A stretch of DNA of 64,000 bases, taken from an uncultured Anaerolineaceae bacterium (GTDB lineage Bacteria; Chloroflexota; Anaerolineae; Anaerolineales; Anaerolineaceae). The position numbers and the translations under genes are program-made. The stretch spans positions 1-64,000 of the forward strand of contig CAKMKJ010000059.1 in NCBI GenBank assembly GCA_927443345.1. Reading direction: 5' to 3'. This document shows positions 1-8,478 of the stretch, piece by piece. Position 1 is the stretch's first letter, and every line of letters begins with the position of its first letter. A model generated the notes under the pieces. That model had not been told where the DNA came from. It saw only the letters and a program-made list of their open reading frames with translations, and ran no database searches.

Positions 1-2
1 TC

Positions 3-935
3 ACTGCTCCTTCTGAAACGCCATTACCAAATCCTGCGCTCCTCATTGATCCAACGGCGTCTTCGGTTGAGGCAACTAAAAACGCAGATACAGTCTCTCT
101 GCCAGAACCTGTTCCACCCACGACTATTGAACAAAAACCAACTATTGGAAGCATTCGTGTATCCGAAATCGACGGCATGGAACAAGTCTATATTCCGGCT
201 GGTGAGTTCCTCATGGGCACAAACGACGTCGAGGCTAAACGCGAGATTATTGGAGGGCGGGCTTATCCGGAGATTCCTCAATTCTCTTATTTTCTTGATG
301 AATTCTGGATTGATAAGTACGAGGTAACCAATAAACAATATCGCGATTGCATGGATGCTGGTGCCTGCACCGATCCGCACCGCATAGGCAGTTATTCATA
401 TCCAGATTACTTCTCTAACCCAGCATATGATCACTATCCTGTCGTATGGGTGACCTGGTTCCAGGCCACTGATTACTGCAAATGGGTAGAGCGACGATTG
501 CCTACTGAAGCCGAATGGGAAAAAGCCGCTCGTGGGATAGATGGCCGCAAATATCCCTGGGGTAATGACCCTTATACCGAAGACAAAGCGAACATCTGTG
601 ATGTCAATTGTACTCGTACCCACCGATTACCCGAATTTGATGACGGATACCCCGATCTCGCACCCGTAGGTAGTTATCCTAATGGTGTCAGCCCTTATGG
701 TGCCCTCGACATGGCTGGCAATGCCTGGGAATGGAACAGCACCGAAATAATCGATTATCCCTACGATGCCAACGATGGTCGTGAAGATCCAGGTGGAATT
801 GACATTGAGCGCGGATGGCGAGGCAGTTCTTGGGCAAATGGTCTGTGGTGGTTGCGATCTTCAGTCCGTTATCACGCTCTAGATTTCTATTCCTGGTATG
901 TGCTTGGGTTTCGTTGTGCTGCTTCAGCAAAATAA
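3..935 (+). CDS. Formylglycine-generating enzyme (SUMF1/FGE-sulfatase) family protein, 5' end outside window
   Basis: The frame is open from the first bases of the window, so the gene begins upstream. The first ~58 visible residues are a low-complexity Pro/Thr/Ser/Glu linker typical of anchored or secreted proteins. The FGE-sulfatase fold then runs from about residue 59 (MEQVYIPAGEFLMG) to the end. Family hallmarks are RLPTEAEWEKAARG, the Trp-rich YPWGND segment, GNAWEWN and the terminal LGFRCA. Family members include true formylglycine-generating enzymes and many extracellular ligand-binding or kinase-associated domains. The paired active-site Cys of genuine FGE is not evident near the C-terminus, so a non-catalytic role is likelier. 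No Cys-type sulfatase lies nearby. A terminator hairpin follows the stop. Confidence 0.85.
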   Translation, partial: TAPSETPLPNPALLIDPTASSVEATKNADTVSLPEPVPPTTIEQKPTIGSIRVSEIDGMEQVYIPAGEFLMGTNDVEAKREIIGGRAYPEIPQFSYFLDEFWIDKYEVTNKQYRDCMDAGACTDPHRIGSYSYPDYFSNPAYDHYPVVWVTWFQATDYCKWVERRLPTEAEWEKAARGIDGRKYPWGNDPYTEDKANICDVNCTRTHRLPEFDDGYPDLAPVGSYPNGVSPYGALDMAGNAWEWNSTEIIDYPYDANDGREDPGGIDIERGWRGSSWANGLWWLRSSVRYHALDFYSWYVLGFRCAASAK

Positions 936-961
936 CCGACAAAAAAAATCAATAAAATAAA

Positions 962-999
962 AGGAGGCTGAGAGTTTATCGCTCAGCCTCCTACTTTTT
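962..999. terminator. Bidirectional intrinsic terminator
   Basis: An 11-bp perfect stem (962-972 with 982-992) with a 9-nt loop is followed by a T-rich stretch on the plus strand and by AT-rich DNA on the minus side. It sits between the convergent FGE-like gene and ABC-2 permease gene and directly abuts the permease stop codon. Confidence 0.8.
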
Positions 1000-2239
1000 A
1001 CTTTCCAAACAATGCTGAAAAGAACGTCTTTGTGTTGATCGATTGCCCAGACAGTAAATTCTGTGCGCGGAACATTTTTGCCGCGCTTTGCACCAGGAAG
1101 AGTGCCGTCAGCCCAATCAGCACTGCTGCCAGTGCAGTCTGCCAGAAGGGGACGGTTGTGGCTGCCAGCCTGGTCATCATGCTCACTGGCGCTGTTAGCG
1201 GAAACAAACTCAACACAACCGACAGCGGAGAATTAGGAGCCTGGATCAAGCTGCTGATGAACACCAGCGGTATGATCAACGGCAAGATTACCACGGTCGT
1301 GGTTTGGCCTGCTTCACGAAGATTTGGCACAAGTGCACCGACCCCTGCCATCAAACTCGCGTAAACCGCATACCCCAAAATGAAGTAAATGATGCCCCAA
1401 ATTAAGATGCTGGGGGGCAGCTTGAATGCATCACCCAGAGCAAACTGTTGACCTGAGAACAGCAGCATTAAATATCCAGAGCCAGACCAGACAATAGTCT
1501 GTAACAGGCCAACAAAACCCAGGGCAATGATCTTGCCGGTAAGCATTTGACGCGGAGTCACTGACGTCATCAATATCTCCATCATCCTGTTCTGTTTTTC
1601 AGTTGATATATTGTTGAGCAGCAAACTGGATGATGTGAGAATTACGATGTAAAACAAAAAGGTCACGATGTAAGGCAAAAAGAAAGTCAGCATATTAGAA
1701 CTGCTGCGCTGAGGCGTTGCCGCCAGCGAAACTTCTTTAACGTTCAACGGATCTTGAACGCGGTAAGCTAATTCGATATCACCATCAGTGAGGGCGTTGG
1801 CCATCAGCGTTTCGATTGCGCCAGTGTTTTCCATGCCGCCTAATGGGTTGTAATCAGGTCGCATGTAAAGTATGGTTCCCTCGGCAAGAAAATCTTTTTC
1901 GATCACATAATACGCACTGATCGTGCCAGCTTCCACAGCTTTTTTGGCAGTATCTTCATTATCAAAGCGCACCAATTTTTCCTGAGAAGCCTGGGGAATT
2001 TCCTTCACTAAACCACTCAAATCTATAAATCCCTCAGGCAAGTTTGAAGACTCGACCTTCGGAGAGAAGAAATCGGTGAGGGCATCGGTGTTAGCGTCAC
2101 CGCTTGATTTTTGAATACCAGAAACCACCAGCAGGATAATAAAACTCATCAGGGGCAGCAAGACCAAGGTAAGCAAAAAAGATCTTCTTAGCACCGCTGA
2201 AAGGAATTCATTTTTTAAGACAAGCCACGTTTTAGACAT
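998..2239 (-). CDS. ABC-2 type exporter permease (second of pair)
   Basis: A 413-residue membrane protein of the NatB/YhaP-like ABC-2 permease type. It has one N-terminal membrane segment (about residues 17-42), a large extracytoplasmic domain, then five or six membrane segments in the C-terminal half. The loop with EKQNRMMEILMTSVTPRQML is the conserved ABC-2 coupling region and has a close counterpart in the adjacent permease. The gene follows the other permease by 14 bp and is the last of a three-gene operon with an ATPase. The likely role is export of an ion, peptide or drug; the substrate cannot be read from the sequence. The two permeases are diverged paralogues and probably form a heterodimer. 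Confidence 0.85.
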   Translation of the reverse strand: MSKTWLVLKNEFLSAVLRRSFLLTLVLLPLMSFIILLVVSGIQKSSGDANTDALTDFFSPKVESSNLPEGFIDLSGLVKEIPQASQEKLVRFDNEDTAKKAVEAGTISAYYVIEKDFLAEGTILYMRPDYNPLGGMENTGAIETLMANALTDGDIELAYRVQDPLNVKEVSLAATPQRSSSNMLTFFLPYIVTFLFYIVILTSSSLLLNNISTEKQNRMMEILMTSVTPRQMLTGKIIALGFVGLLQTIVWSGSGYLMLLFSGQQFALGDAFKLPPSILIWGIIYFILGYAVYASLMAGVGALVPNLREAGQTTTVVILPLIIPLVFISSLIQAPNSPLSVVLSLFPLTAPVSMMTRLAATTVPFWQTALAAVLIGLTALFLVQSAAKMFRAQNLLSGQSINTKTFFSALFGK

Positions 2240-2253
2240 TTATTCACCCAATC

Positions 2254-3456
2254 CTACGAACGACGAAATGCTTCTTTTAAAGATACTTTTTTACCGTAAC
2301 GCAGCATTCCGATACGGAAAATTTTACCTGACAACCACAACGAAAAAATCGCCAGAATCACTAAAACAGTGATCGTTATTGAAGTTTGCCACCAGGGAAT
2401 GTTGGTGAAGCCAGCACGCAGCGGTAACGAGATCGGTGCTGTGAGCGGGAACATACTCAAACCAACAGACAGCGCTCCGTTAGGGTTAAACATGATCTGG
2501 CTGACGAACCAAAAGGGCACCACAATCGGAAGGGTAAAGAAACCAGCCATTTGTTGAGCTTCCTGGCTTTCAGTGGCAGTAGCGCCAATTGCACCCATGG
2601 CGGCAGCAATCATAACAAAAGCAGGCAGCATCGTACCGGCGATGAGTAAAATGTATTTTCCGTCGATCGCTGGCATGCTACCCATATCCGGGATGAAGAG
2701 TGGGGCTACTTTCAAACCGATGATCAAAAAGAGGATCCACACCACCAGTTGCGTCAAGCCCACCAGTAGATCACCGACCACTTTGCCAGCCATGAGTTGG
2801 GTCGGAGAAACAGAGGTAACTAAAATTTCCATGGTGCGGTTCTCTTTTTCTTCCACCACAGCTTGCATCAGATAGCCGCCGCTGATATTGACAGCAATTA
2901 TGAAAAGAATTCCCGCCAGCATTGGCAGCAGTATAACCATCCAGTTATCCGCGCCCATTTCACGCGAGCCATCTAAAGAGCGGACAGTAATGTTACTGCC
3001 GTCTGTTAATCGTTCAATGATAGGTTCGGGCATCCCTTTTACCAGGTTATACGAAACAAAATCGCCGAAATCATCTTCTGCATTAGCACCCGGTTTTTCA
3101 TTAGATGTCATGGTTACTTCACCGGTTGACATGTAGTTTTCAGAAAAATTGAAATAGGCCTGAATTTCTCCAGCATTAAGTGCATTTTTTGCAGAGGCCT
3201 CATCAGCAAAAGGAAGAGAAGGTACTGGTGAAAAAATTGATTTCTTTTCAACTGGCACTTGCTGCGGGTTTTCTAAAATCTGATATTGATCGATATAACC
3301 AACCGGTTTGTTATCGATTTGCAGCCAAACTGAAAGAAAACCTACAAATACGATGAACGCCACGAAAAGCGGCATACTTAAAATGGCAAACACAAATCGC
3401 TTGCGCATAACATGGCGCTTGTATTCGTGTAGAAAAACAAGCCAGAATTTGTTCAT
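2254..3456 (-). CDS. ABC-2 type exporter permease (first of pair)
   Basis: A 400-residue permease with the same plan as its downstream paralogue: one N-terminal membrane helix, an extracytoplasmic domain, then a C-terminal membrane block. It carries the loop motif EKENRTMEILVTSVSPTQLM typical of NatB/ABC-2 permeases. Its ATG overlaps the stop of the ATPase gene by 4 bp (ATGA at 3453-3456), implying translational coupling. With the ATPase and the second permease it should form a heteromeric export complex in the cytoplasmic membrane. Substrate unknown. Confidence 0.85.
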   Translation of the reverse strand: MNKFWLVFLHEYKRHVMRKRFVFAILSMPLFVAFIVFVGFLSVWLQIDNKPVGYIDQYQILENPQQVPVEKKSIFSPVPSLPFADEASAKNALNAGEIQAYFNFSENYMSTGEVTMTSNEKPGANAEDDFGDFVSYNLVKGMPEPIIERLTDGSNITVRSLDGSREMGADNWMVILLPMLAGILFIIAVNISGGYLMQAVVEEKENRTMEILVTSVSPTQLMAGKVVGDLLVGLTQLVVWILFLIIGLKVAPLFIPDMGSMPAIDGKYILLIAGTMLPAFVMIAAAMGAIGATATESQEAQQMAGFFTLPIVVPFWFVSQIMFNPNGALSVGLSMFPLTAPISLPLRAGFTNIPWWQTSITITVLVILAIFSLWLSGKIFRIGMLRYGKKVSLKEAFRRS

Positions 3457-4358
3457 TCTGAGACTCCTTTATTTTTTACCACCTCGATGAAAATCTCATC
3501 AAGAGTTGGAAGGGCAATCTCAAATTGCTCCACAACAATATTACGTGTTAACAACTCGCGCAAAATATCTTGAGGCTTTTGGCCTTCGACAAGATGCAGA
3601 ATGTTATGGCTGTTCGTTTTTTCAATCTCGCTGACACCGGGCAGTTCAGCCGGTAGAGCAGATGAAGTACGCACGATTAACGCTTCTTTGGCAAATTGTT
3701 GGCGCACGTTTGCCAACGTGCCATACAGCACAGTTTTACCTTGACTAATCAGGGCAATGCGGTCTGCCAGGGCTTCAACCTGATGCATTTGATGCGTACA
3801 CATCACAATCGAGGTTCCGCGTGCGCGTTCTTCTTGCAGAATATCTTTGACCATTTGAGTATTTACAGGGTCAAGTGCGCTAAAGGGTTCATCGATGATC
3901 ACAATCTCGGGTTTATGCACAAGGGTGGTGATCAGTTGCGCCTTCTGCTGCATACCCTTGGAGAGTTCCTTGACCTTTTTCTTTTTTGAAGCTGCGAGGT
4001 CAAATTTTTCAAGGTATTCAGAAATGCGTTTTTGGGCTTCATGTTCGTCCATCCCCTTCAGGGTGGCGAGGTAAATCAAACATCGATCCAGAGAGATGTC
4101 TTGATACAATCCACGCTCTTCAGGAAGATAGCCAATCTTGTTTTTCTTTTCTTCAGTCATCTGACCGCCAAGGATGCTCACTTTGCCGGTATCAGGTTTG
4201 AATATATCCAAAATGATACGGATCGAAGTAGTTTTCCCAGCGCCGTTAGGACCCAGCAAGCCGAAGATTTCACCCGGTTCGACATCGAACGAAACATTGT
4301 CGACCGCTTTTTGTGCACCAAATGATTTTGAAATTTGCTCTACATTGATGGTTGACAT
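3453..4358 (-). CDS. ABC exporter ATP-binding protein
   Basis: A 301-residue nucleotide-binding subunit for the two ABC-2 permeases. Walker A is GPNGAGKTT near residues 35-43, the signature is a slightly atypical LSKGMQQKAQ, Walker B is IVIIDEPFSALDP and the switch His lies in CTHQMHQ. After the ABC domain (to about residue 215) there is a C-terminal domain of the DUF4162 kind found in NatA-like ATPases. It is first in its operon, starting from ATG with a weak AGGAT ribosome site, and diverges from the uroporphyrinogen-decarboxylase-like gene across 207 bp. Confidence 0.9.
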   Translation of the reverse strand: MSTINVEQISKSFGAQKAVDNVSFDVEPGEIFGLLGPNGAGKTTSIRIILDIFKPDTGKVSILGGQMTEEKKNKIGYLPEERGLYQDISLDRCLIYLATLKGMDEHEAQKRISEYLEKFDLAASKKKKVKELSKGMQQKAQLITTLVHKPEIVIIDEPFSALDPVNTQMVKDILQEERARGTSIVMCTHQMHQVEALADRIALISQGKTVLYGTLANVRQQFAKEALIVRTSSALPAELPGVSEIEKTNSHNILHLVEGQKPQDILRELLTRNIVVEQFEIALPTLDEIFIEVVKNKGVSE

Positions 4359-4445
4359 TCTCTTATCCTATGAAAAAAAGTGAATTGATATTTTTCGAAG
4401 CAAACACACACATATATGCTTACGAAAATAATAAACTTGGGTTTC

Positions 4446-4474
4446 AATTGATACCATTAATGGGATTATCAATT
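4446..4474. promoter_or_regulatory. Candidate operator palindrome in divergent intergenic region
   Basis: Perfect 8-bp arms (AATTGATA at 4446-4453 and TATCAATT at 4467-4474) flank a further perfect 10-bp palindrome (CCATTAATGG at 4454-4463). Two nested palindromes between the divergent exporter and UroD-family genes suggest a dimeric-repressor site; no regulator gene is adjacent. Confidence 0.4.
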
Positions 4475-4565
4475 ATGAATCATAAATCAATATTATATAA
4501 AATGGATTAGAAATCCGAAGTCTTTTACAGGTAAAATATAAGAAATCTTTTATTGGAGCGATCAA

Positions 4566-5726
4566 ATGACCATGACATCACGTGAACGGGTACAAGCAGT
4601 ATTGAACCATGAAAAACCAGATCGTGTACCTATCATTATGGGTGTTAGCAACGCTACGGGCATCAAGATTCGACCCTATCGGGGTTTGTTAAAAATGCTC
4701 AATCTGGATGTTGAAGAAAAGTATATTTATGATTGGCCAGAACTGGGCACTGCTTTGCCTGATGAACGTGTCATGCAGCGGCTGCACAGTGATGTGCGCG
4801 GCGTTCTTGATCGCTTTCCATTGGAAGTATACCAGCGTAATCAGAGCCGTCCAGAACATACACCTTTCTTTGATGATTGGGGTGGGGGGCAAATGGAGAT
4901 TGCCCCTGAAGAATGGTTCCCCGGCATTGCACCCATCCCTGATGCCACCACCGTGGATGTTTTAGAAAAATATCCCTGGCCGAACATGGATGATCCTTAC
5001 CGTGTGGCGCATGTGCGTGCCCAGGCGAAGGAATTGCATGATGCCAATCAGTATGCCATTATGGCCACGCCCTGGTTGATGTTCCCGTTCGAACGGGCCT
5101 TCGAAATGCAGGGCATGGAAAAATTCTTGATGAACCTGGCTGTTGAACCCGATTTTGCCCAGGAACTGCTCAACAAAAACAACCAGTTGTGCATGCAATT
5201 GATGAGTCACTTTTTAGATGAATGCGGCGATTTGATCGACATCATAAAGATCGGCGATGACCTGGGCACCCAGGAGAGCCTGATGATCTCTCCGCGCATG
5301 TATCGGCGAATGTTGAAACCGCTGCATGCAGAAATGATCGCCATGATCAAGCAAAAAACCAAAGCCAAAGTCTTCTTCCACACTGATGGCGATGTCTTTG
5401 ATCTCATCGAAGATTTCATCGAAATTGGCGTGGATGTATTGAATCCCATCCAGACCTCTGCCGGCAAAATGTCTGATCTGGAAGGATTGAAGCAGCGTTA
5501 CAACAAGCGCATCGTTTTTTGTGGTGCCATTGATACCCAAAAAGTTCTTCCTTATGGAACACCGGATCAAGTGCGGCAAGAAGTAAAGCGCGTTATCAAC
5601 ATCCTTGGAAAAGACGGCGGTTACATGCTGGCAACCGTGCATACCGTGATGAATGAAGTTCCCCCTGAAAACATTTTGGCGATGGTAGATGCAGTAGAAG
5701 AGTTTGGTACATATCCGTTATTGTAG
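4566..5726 (+). CDS. Uroporphyrinogen decarboxylase-family protein (HemE/MtaA-like)
   Basis: A 386-residue TIM-barrel protein that opens with the family signature SRERVQAVLNHEKPDRVPI. The C-terminal half has HTDGDVFDLIEDFIEIGVD and a GAIDTQKVLPYGT segment with a following HTVMNEVPPENI, as in MtaA/CmuA and related corrinoid-linked methyltransferases. The RxPxWxMRQAGR motif of true heme-pathway HemE is absent, so tetrapyrrole decarboxylation is unlikely. In anaerobes such proteins often move methyl groups between substrates and corrinoid proteins, but no corrinoid protein is adjacent and the substrate is unknown. The start is supported by GGAG eight bases upstream. A strong hairpin terminator follows at 5852-5887. 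Confidence 0.8.
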   Translation: MTMTSRERVQAVLNHEKPDRVPIIMGVSNATGIKIRPYRGLLKMLNLDVEEKYIYDWPELGTALPDERVMQRLHSDVRGVLDRFPLEVYQRNQSRPEHTPFFDDWGGGQMEIAPEEWFPGIAPIPDATTVDVLEKYPWPNMDDPYRVAHVRAQAKELHDANQYAIMATPWLMFPFERAFEMQGMEKFLMNLAVEPDFAQELLNKNNQLCMQLMSHFLDECGDLIDIIKIGDDLGTQESLMISPRMYRRMLKPLHAEMIAMIKQKTKAKVFFHTDGDVFDLIEDFIEIGVDVLNPIQTSAGKMSDLEGLKQRYNKRIVFCGAIDTQKVLPYGTPDQVRQEVKRVINILGKDGGYMLATVHTVMNEVPPENILAMVDAVEEFGTYPLL

Positions 5727-5816
5727 ATGCATATTATGCGATCTTTTCACACCACCTGTCCCCAAGCCCTTCCGGGGCGAGCAAAGCGAGAGGTGCATAA
5801 GCCTGCTTTTATGTAA

Positions 5817-5836
5817 GGGCGATTCATGAATCACCC
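5817..5836. repeat. Dispersed palindrome, GTAGGGGCGA-type
   Basis: GGGCGATTCA and TGAATCACCC form a 20-bp palindrome with one mismatch, preceded by GTAA. It resembles the palindromes at 34447-34468 and 56822-56887 and lies outside genes. Confidence 0.45.
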
Positions 5837-5851
5837 GTTCTAACTTAAATC

Positions 5852-5887
5852 AAAACCTCCGCAGTGTCTGTGAACTGCGGAGGTTTT
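5852..5887. terminator. Bidirectional intrinsic terminator
   Basis: A 14-bp stem (5852-5865 with 5874-5887) whose outer arms are AAAA/TTTT, so it reads as a terminator on both strands. It separates the convergent UroD-family gene and the last permease gene of the nucleoside importer. Confidence 0.85.
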
Positions 5888-5905
5888 CTTATCGATTTTT
5901 TGATA

Positions 5906-7195
5906 TTACTCTTTTTCGTAGGGTTCGCCATCGGCTGCTGGAATATGACCTTTTCCAACGACACCGGCAAGCACAATGATGGTTGCCAGATATGGAACCA
6001 TACCCAGAAATTCACTTGGCAACGGCACTTGCAGCAAAGAGGCTTTAACTGACAAAGAATCAAAGAAGCCAAAGAGCAAACCAGCGCCCATTGATCCAAT
6101 TGGATTATAGTTGCCGAAAATCATGGCAGCCAGACCAATAAAACCTCTACCGGCGGTCATTACTTCATCAAATCGGCCAGAAGATCCCAAAGTGAAATAG
6201 GTGCCAGCAAAACCTGCCATCATTCCGCCAAGAATGACTGCCATATATCTGGTTTTGAACACATTAATGCCTAGCGTGTCAGCGGCTTTAGGATGTTCTC
6301 CGACTGCTCGGACTCTTAAACCCCACCGGGTTTTGAAAAGCATAAAGGTGAGGAAAAACACCAATATGATCATCGCATAAACATAAATATTGTGGTGAAA
6401 AAGAATTGGGCCGATAAAAGGAATCTTGGAAAGTATAGGAATCTCAACCTGTGGAAACATACCTGGTTCATTCAGAAATTGGTAAGCAGTTTTCTGAAGA
6501 AATTTTGACGATAGGTATGATGTAATACCTGTGGCGAAAATATTGATCACAGTTCCCGAGATGATCTGATTGATCTTATATTTAATTGAAAGTACCGCAT
6601 GGATTAATCCCATCACGCCACCAGCAATAATTCCTGAGAGCATACCGATCCAAAGATTGTCAGAAAGGCTTGCAAACACCGTGCTGACAAAAGCACCGGT
6701 CAGCATCATGCCTTCAATGCCGATATTGACGACACCAGATCGTTCACATAAAATACCAGACAAGGCACCTAGTGTTAATGGCACTGCTCTTACGACCATC
6801 ACACGCAGCAAACCGGCTAAATTGGTTTGTCCGCCTGAAGTTGCCCAGGTCAAGAACCCGAAAAGGAACAAAATGGCAACCGCTGCAAGGATGCCGTTGG
6901 TAAGCTTTCCGAAACCGCGTACGACTTGAAAAACACCTAATAGTGCCAGAACTCCAGCAATAGCGTTTAATGCAAATCCGCTGGAAAAAACCCAGTCAGC
7001 AGTCTCTGTTGATGCTCCGCCAGGATTCATCAAGAACCTGGTGACTGCACCCGGGGTGATATTTGCGACGAAAACAAACCAGATAAATAGCGCAGCTCCA
7101 AGGAAAATACCTCCCATAATGAGGCGGCGGCGGCGTTCTCGAGCCCGCATTCCTTTACTCGTTGCTGCATGTGTAGTGTCTATAGATATTGTCAT
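5906..7195 (-). CDS. BMP-type nucleoside ABC importer, permease 2
   Basis: A 429-residue permease of the BPD_transp_2 family (NupQ/YufQ-like). It has about ten hydrophobic segments and the family motif GIEGMMLTGAF followed by the conserved ILCERSGVVNIG region, plus RAVGEHPKAADTLGIN in the cytoplasmic coupling loop. It is the last gene of a four-gene importer operon, starting 6 bp after the first permease ends. The N-terminal ~140 residues add extra hydrophobic segments before the conserved core, longer than in many NupQ proteins. The operon is likely to import nucleosides or related purine compounds; this is inferred from the family, as no ligand-specific gene is adjacent. Confidence 0.88.
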   Translation of the reverse strand: MTISIDTTHAATSKGMRARERRRRLIMGGIFLGAALFIWFVFVANITPGAVTRFLMNPGGASTETADWVFSSGFALNAIAGVLALLGVFQVVRGFGKLTNGILAAVAILFLFGFLTWATSGGQTNLAGLLRVMVVRAVPLTLGALSGILCERSGVVNIGIEGMMLTGAFVSTVFASLSDNLWIGMLSGIIAGGVMGLIHAVLSIKYKINQIISGTVINIFATGITSYLSSKFLQKTAYQFLNEPGMFPQVEIPILSKIPFIGPILFHHNIYVYAMIILVFFLTFMLFKTRWGLRVRAVGEHPKAADTLGINVFKTRYMAVILGGMMAGFAGTYFTLGSSGRFDEVMTAGRGFIGLAAMIFGNYNPIGSMGAGLLFGFFDSLSVKASLLQVPLPSEFLGMVPYLATIIVLAGVVGKGHIPAADGEPYEKE

Positions 7196-7201
7196 GGATG
7201 A

Positions 7202-8443
7202 TTATCCTTTCCAACTGCGTAAGGATACAATGTCCTCGTTTTGATTTGGTGTTTTCAAACGATATATCGTGCGAATGATAGCAGGTGCCGCAATGAACGC
7301 CAGGATCAAAGCCTGCAAGATAGATACAATATCAGTCGGAACACCGACTGTCAATTGCATCGAGCGTGCGCCATTTCTTAGGAACCCGAACAATAATGCT
7401 GATAGTACAACCCCAAGCGGGTGACTTTTTCCTAAAAGCGCCAGCGCGATACTGTCAAAACCGTAGCCGCTTGAAAAAGCTGGAATCAAGCGGTGGTTAA
7501 TTCCTAGCACCTCATTAGCGCCTGCTAAGCCAGCCAAACCGCCTGCTAAAACCATGGCGATAACGGTTCTAGAGGTCACATTAATGCCTGCATATTGAGC
7601 AGCATTCGTATTAGACCCAACCATGCGCAGTTCCATGCCCCAGGTCGTTTTGAAGAGCAGCAGATAGACCAAGAAAGCGACTAACAAGGCAATAAAGAAT
7701 CCGATATGGAAGCGAATGGGGGCCTCGAACAATTGTGGCAATTCAGCACTAGGGAGAATCCAGGGGGTTTTTGGTGTGACTTCGTTGGGATCTGCCATTG
7801 GTCCTTTAAGCAGCCAGTCACTGAGCCTGAAAGCGATGTAATTCATCATAATGGTAGTGATCACTTCATGCGCGCCAGTTTTGGCCTTTAAAAGGCCTGG
7901 GACGAAACCCCAAAGGGCTCCACCAAGTGCGCCGCATAACATGGCAACCGGGATGTGAATGATTGGCGGAAGCCCCGGAATTGCGTATCCGGCCCACACA
8001 CCAGTGAGTGCACCAATATAAATTTGTCCTTCAGCTCCGATATTGAAAAGTCCAACCCTGAATCCAAGGGCGACTGAAAGACCGGCGAAAATATAAGGAG
8101 TGGTTTGAACCAGACTTTCAAAAAACGGATTTATCGCTCTGCGGATCAGCAGCGCGTCACCGCTGGCAAACGCGGCCTGAATCTTTTGTGGATTTCCAAT
8201 AGCCCCGGTTATGAGTGCACCGTAAGTATTGATCGCCGTGGTAAAGGCTTTCCCAATTCCAGAAAAGAAGGATACTTTAAATGCATCATAGACTTCAGGT
8301 GTTGTAGCGGCTACCAAGACACCGCCTAAGAAAATTCCGGTGAAAATTGCCAGAAAGATCACAGTAAAGTTGCTTCTGGAAAATTCCTCCCAAAAAATTG
8401 CCAAACCATTCTTTTTTAATTCCTGTGGTTTTTCAGGGCTCAT
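7202..8443 (-). CDS. BMP-type nucleoside ABC importer, permease 1
   Basis: A 413-residue BPD_transp_2 permease (NupP/YufP-like). Conserved features are GLFNIGAEGQIYIGAL, the ABC-coupling segment ELRMVGSNTNAAQYAGIN and the long run of hydrophobic helices to the C-terminus. It pairs with the next permease to form the membrane channel driven by the two-domain ATPase upstream. It starts 35 bp after the ATPase stop. Confidence 0.88.
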   Translation of the reverse strand: MSPEKPQELKKNGLAIFWEEFSRSNFTVIFLAIFTGIFLGGVLVAATTPEVYDAFKVSFFSGIGKAFTTAINTYGALITGAIGNPQKIQAAFASGDALLIRRAINPFFESLVQTTPYIFAGLSVALGFRVGLFNIGAEGQIYIGALTGVWAGYAIPGLPPIIHIPVAMLCGALGGALWGFVPGLLKAKTGAHEVITTIMMNYIAFRLSDWLLKGPMADPNEVTPKTPWILPSAELPQLFEAPIRFHIGFFIALLVAFLVYLLLFKTTWGMELRMVGSNTNAAQYAGINVTSRTVIAMVLAGGLAGLAGANEVLGINHRLIPAFSSGYGFDSIALALLGKSHPLGVVLSALLFGFLRNGARSMQLTVGVPTDIVSILQALILAFIAAPAIIRTIYRLKTPNQNEDIVSLRSWKG

Positions 8444-8478
8444 ATCGATTCCTTTGTTTTATCAGGATCTTTAATTAT

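Noticed and set aside
3-935. Sulfatase-activating partnership between the FGE-like protein and the sulfatase-fold protein at 60634-62553
   Set aside because: They are 60 kb apart, and the latter lacks the Cys/Ser-x-Pro-x-Arg site that FGE modifies.
4566-5726. Assignment as hemE (uroporphyrinogen decarboxylase)
   Set aside because: The N-terminal HemE signature with the substrate-binding Arg residues is missing; only the broader family can be supported.
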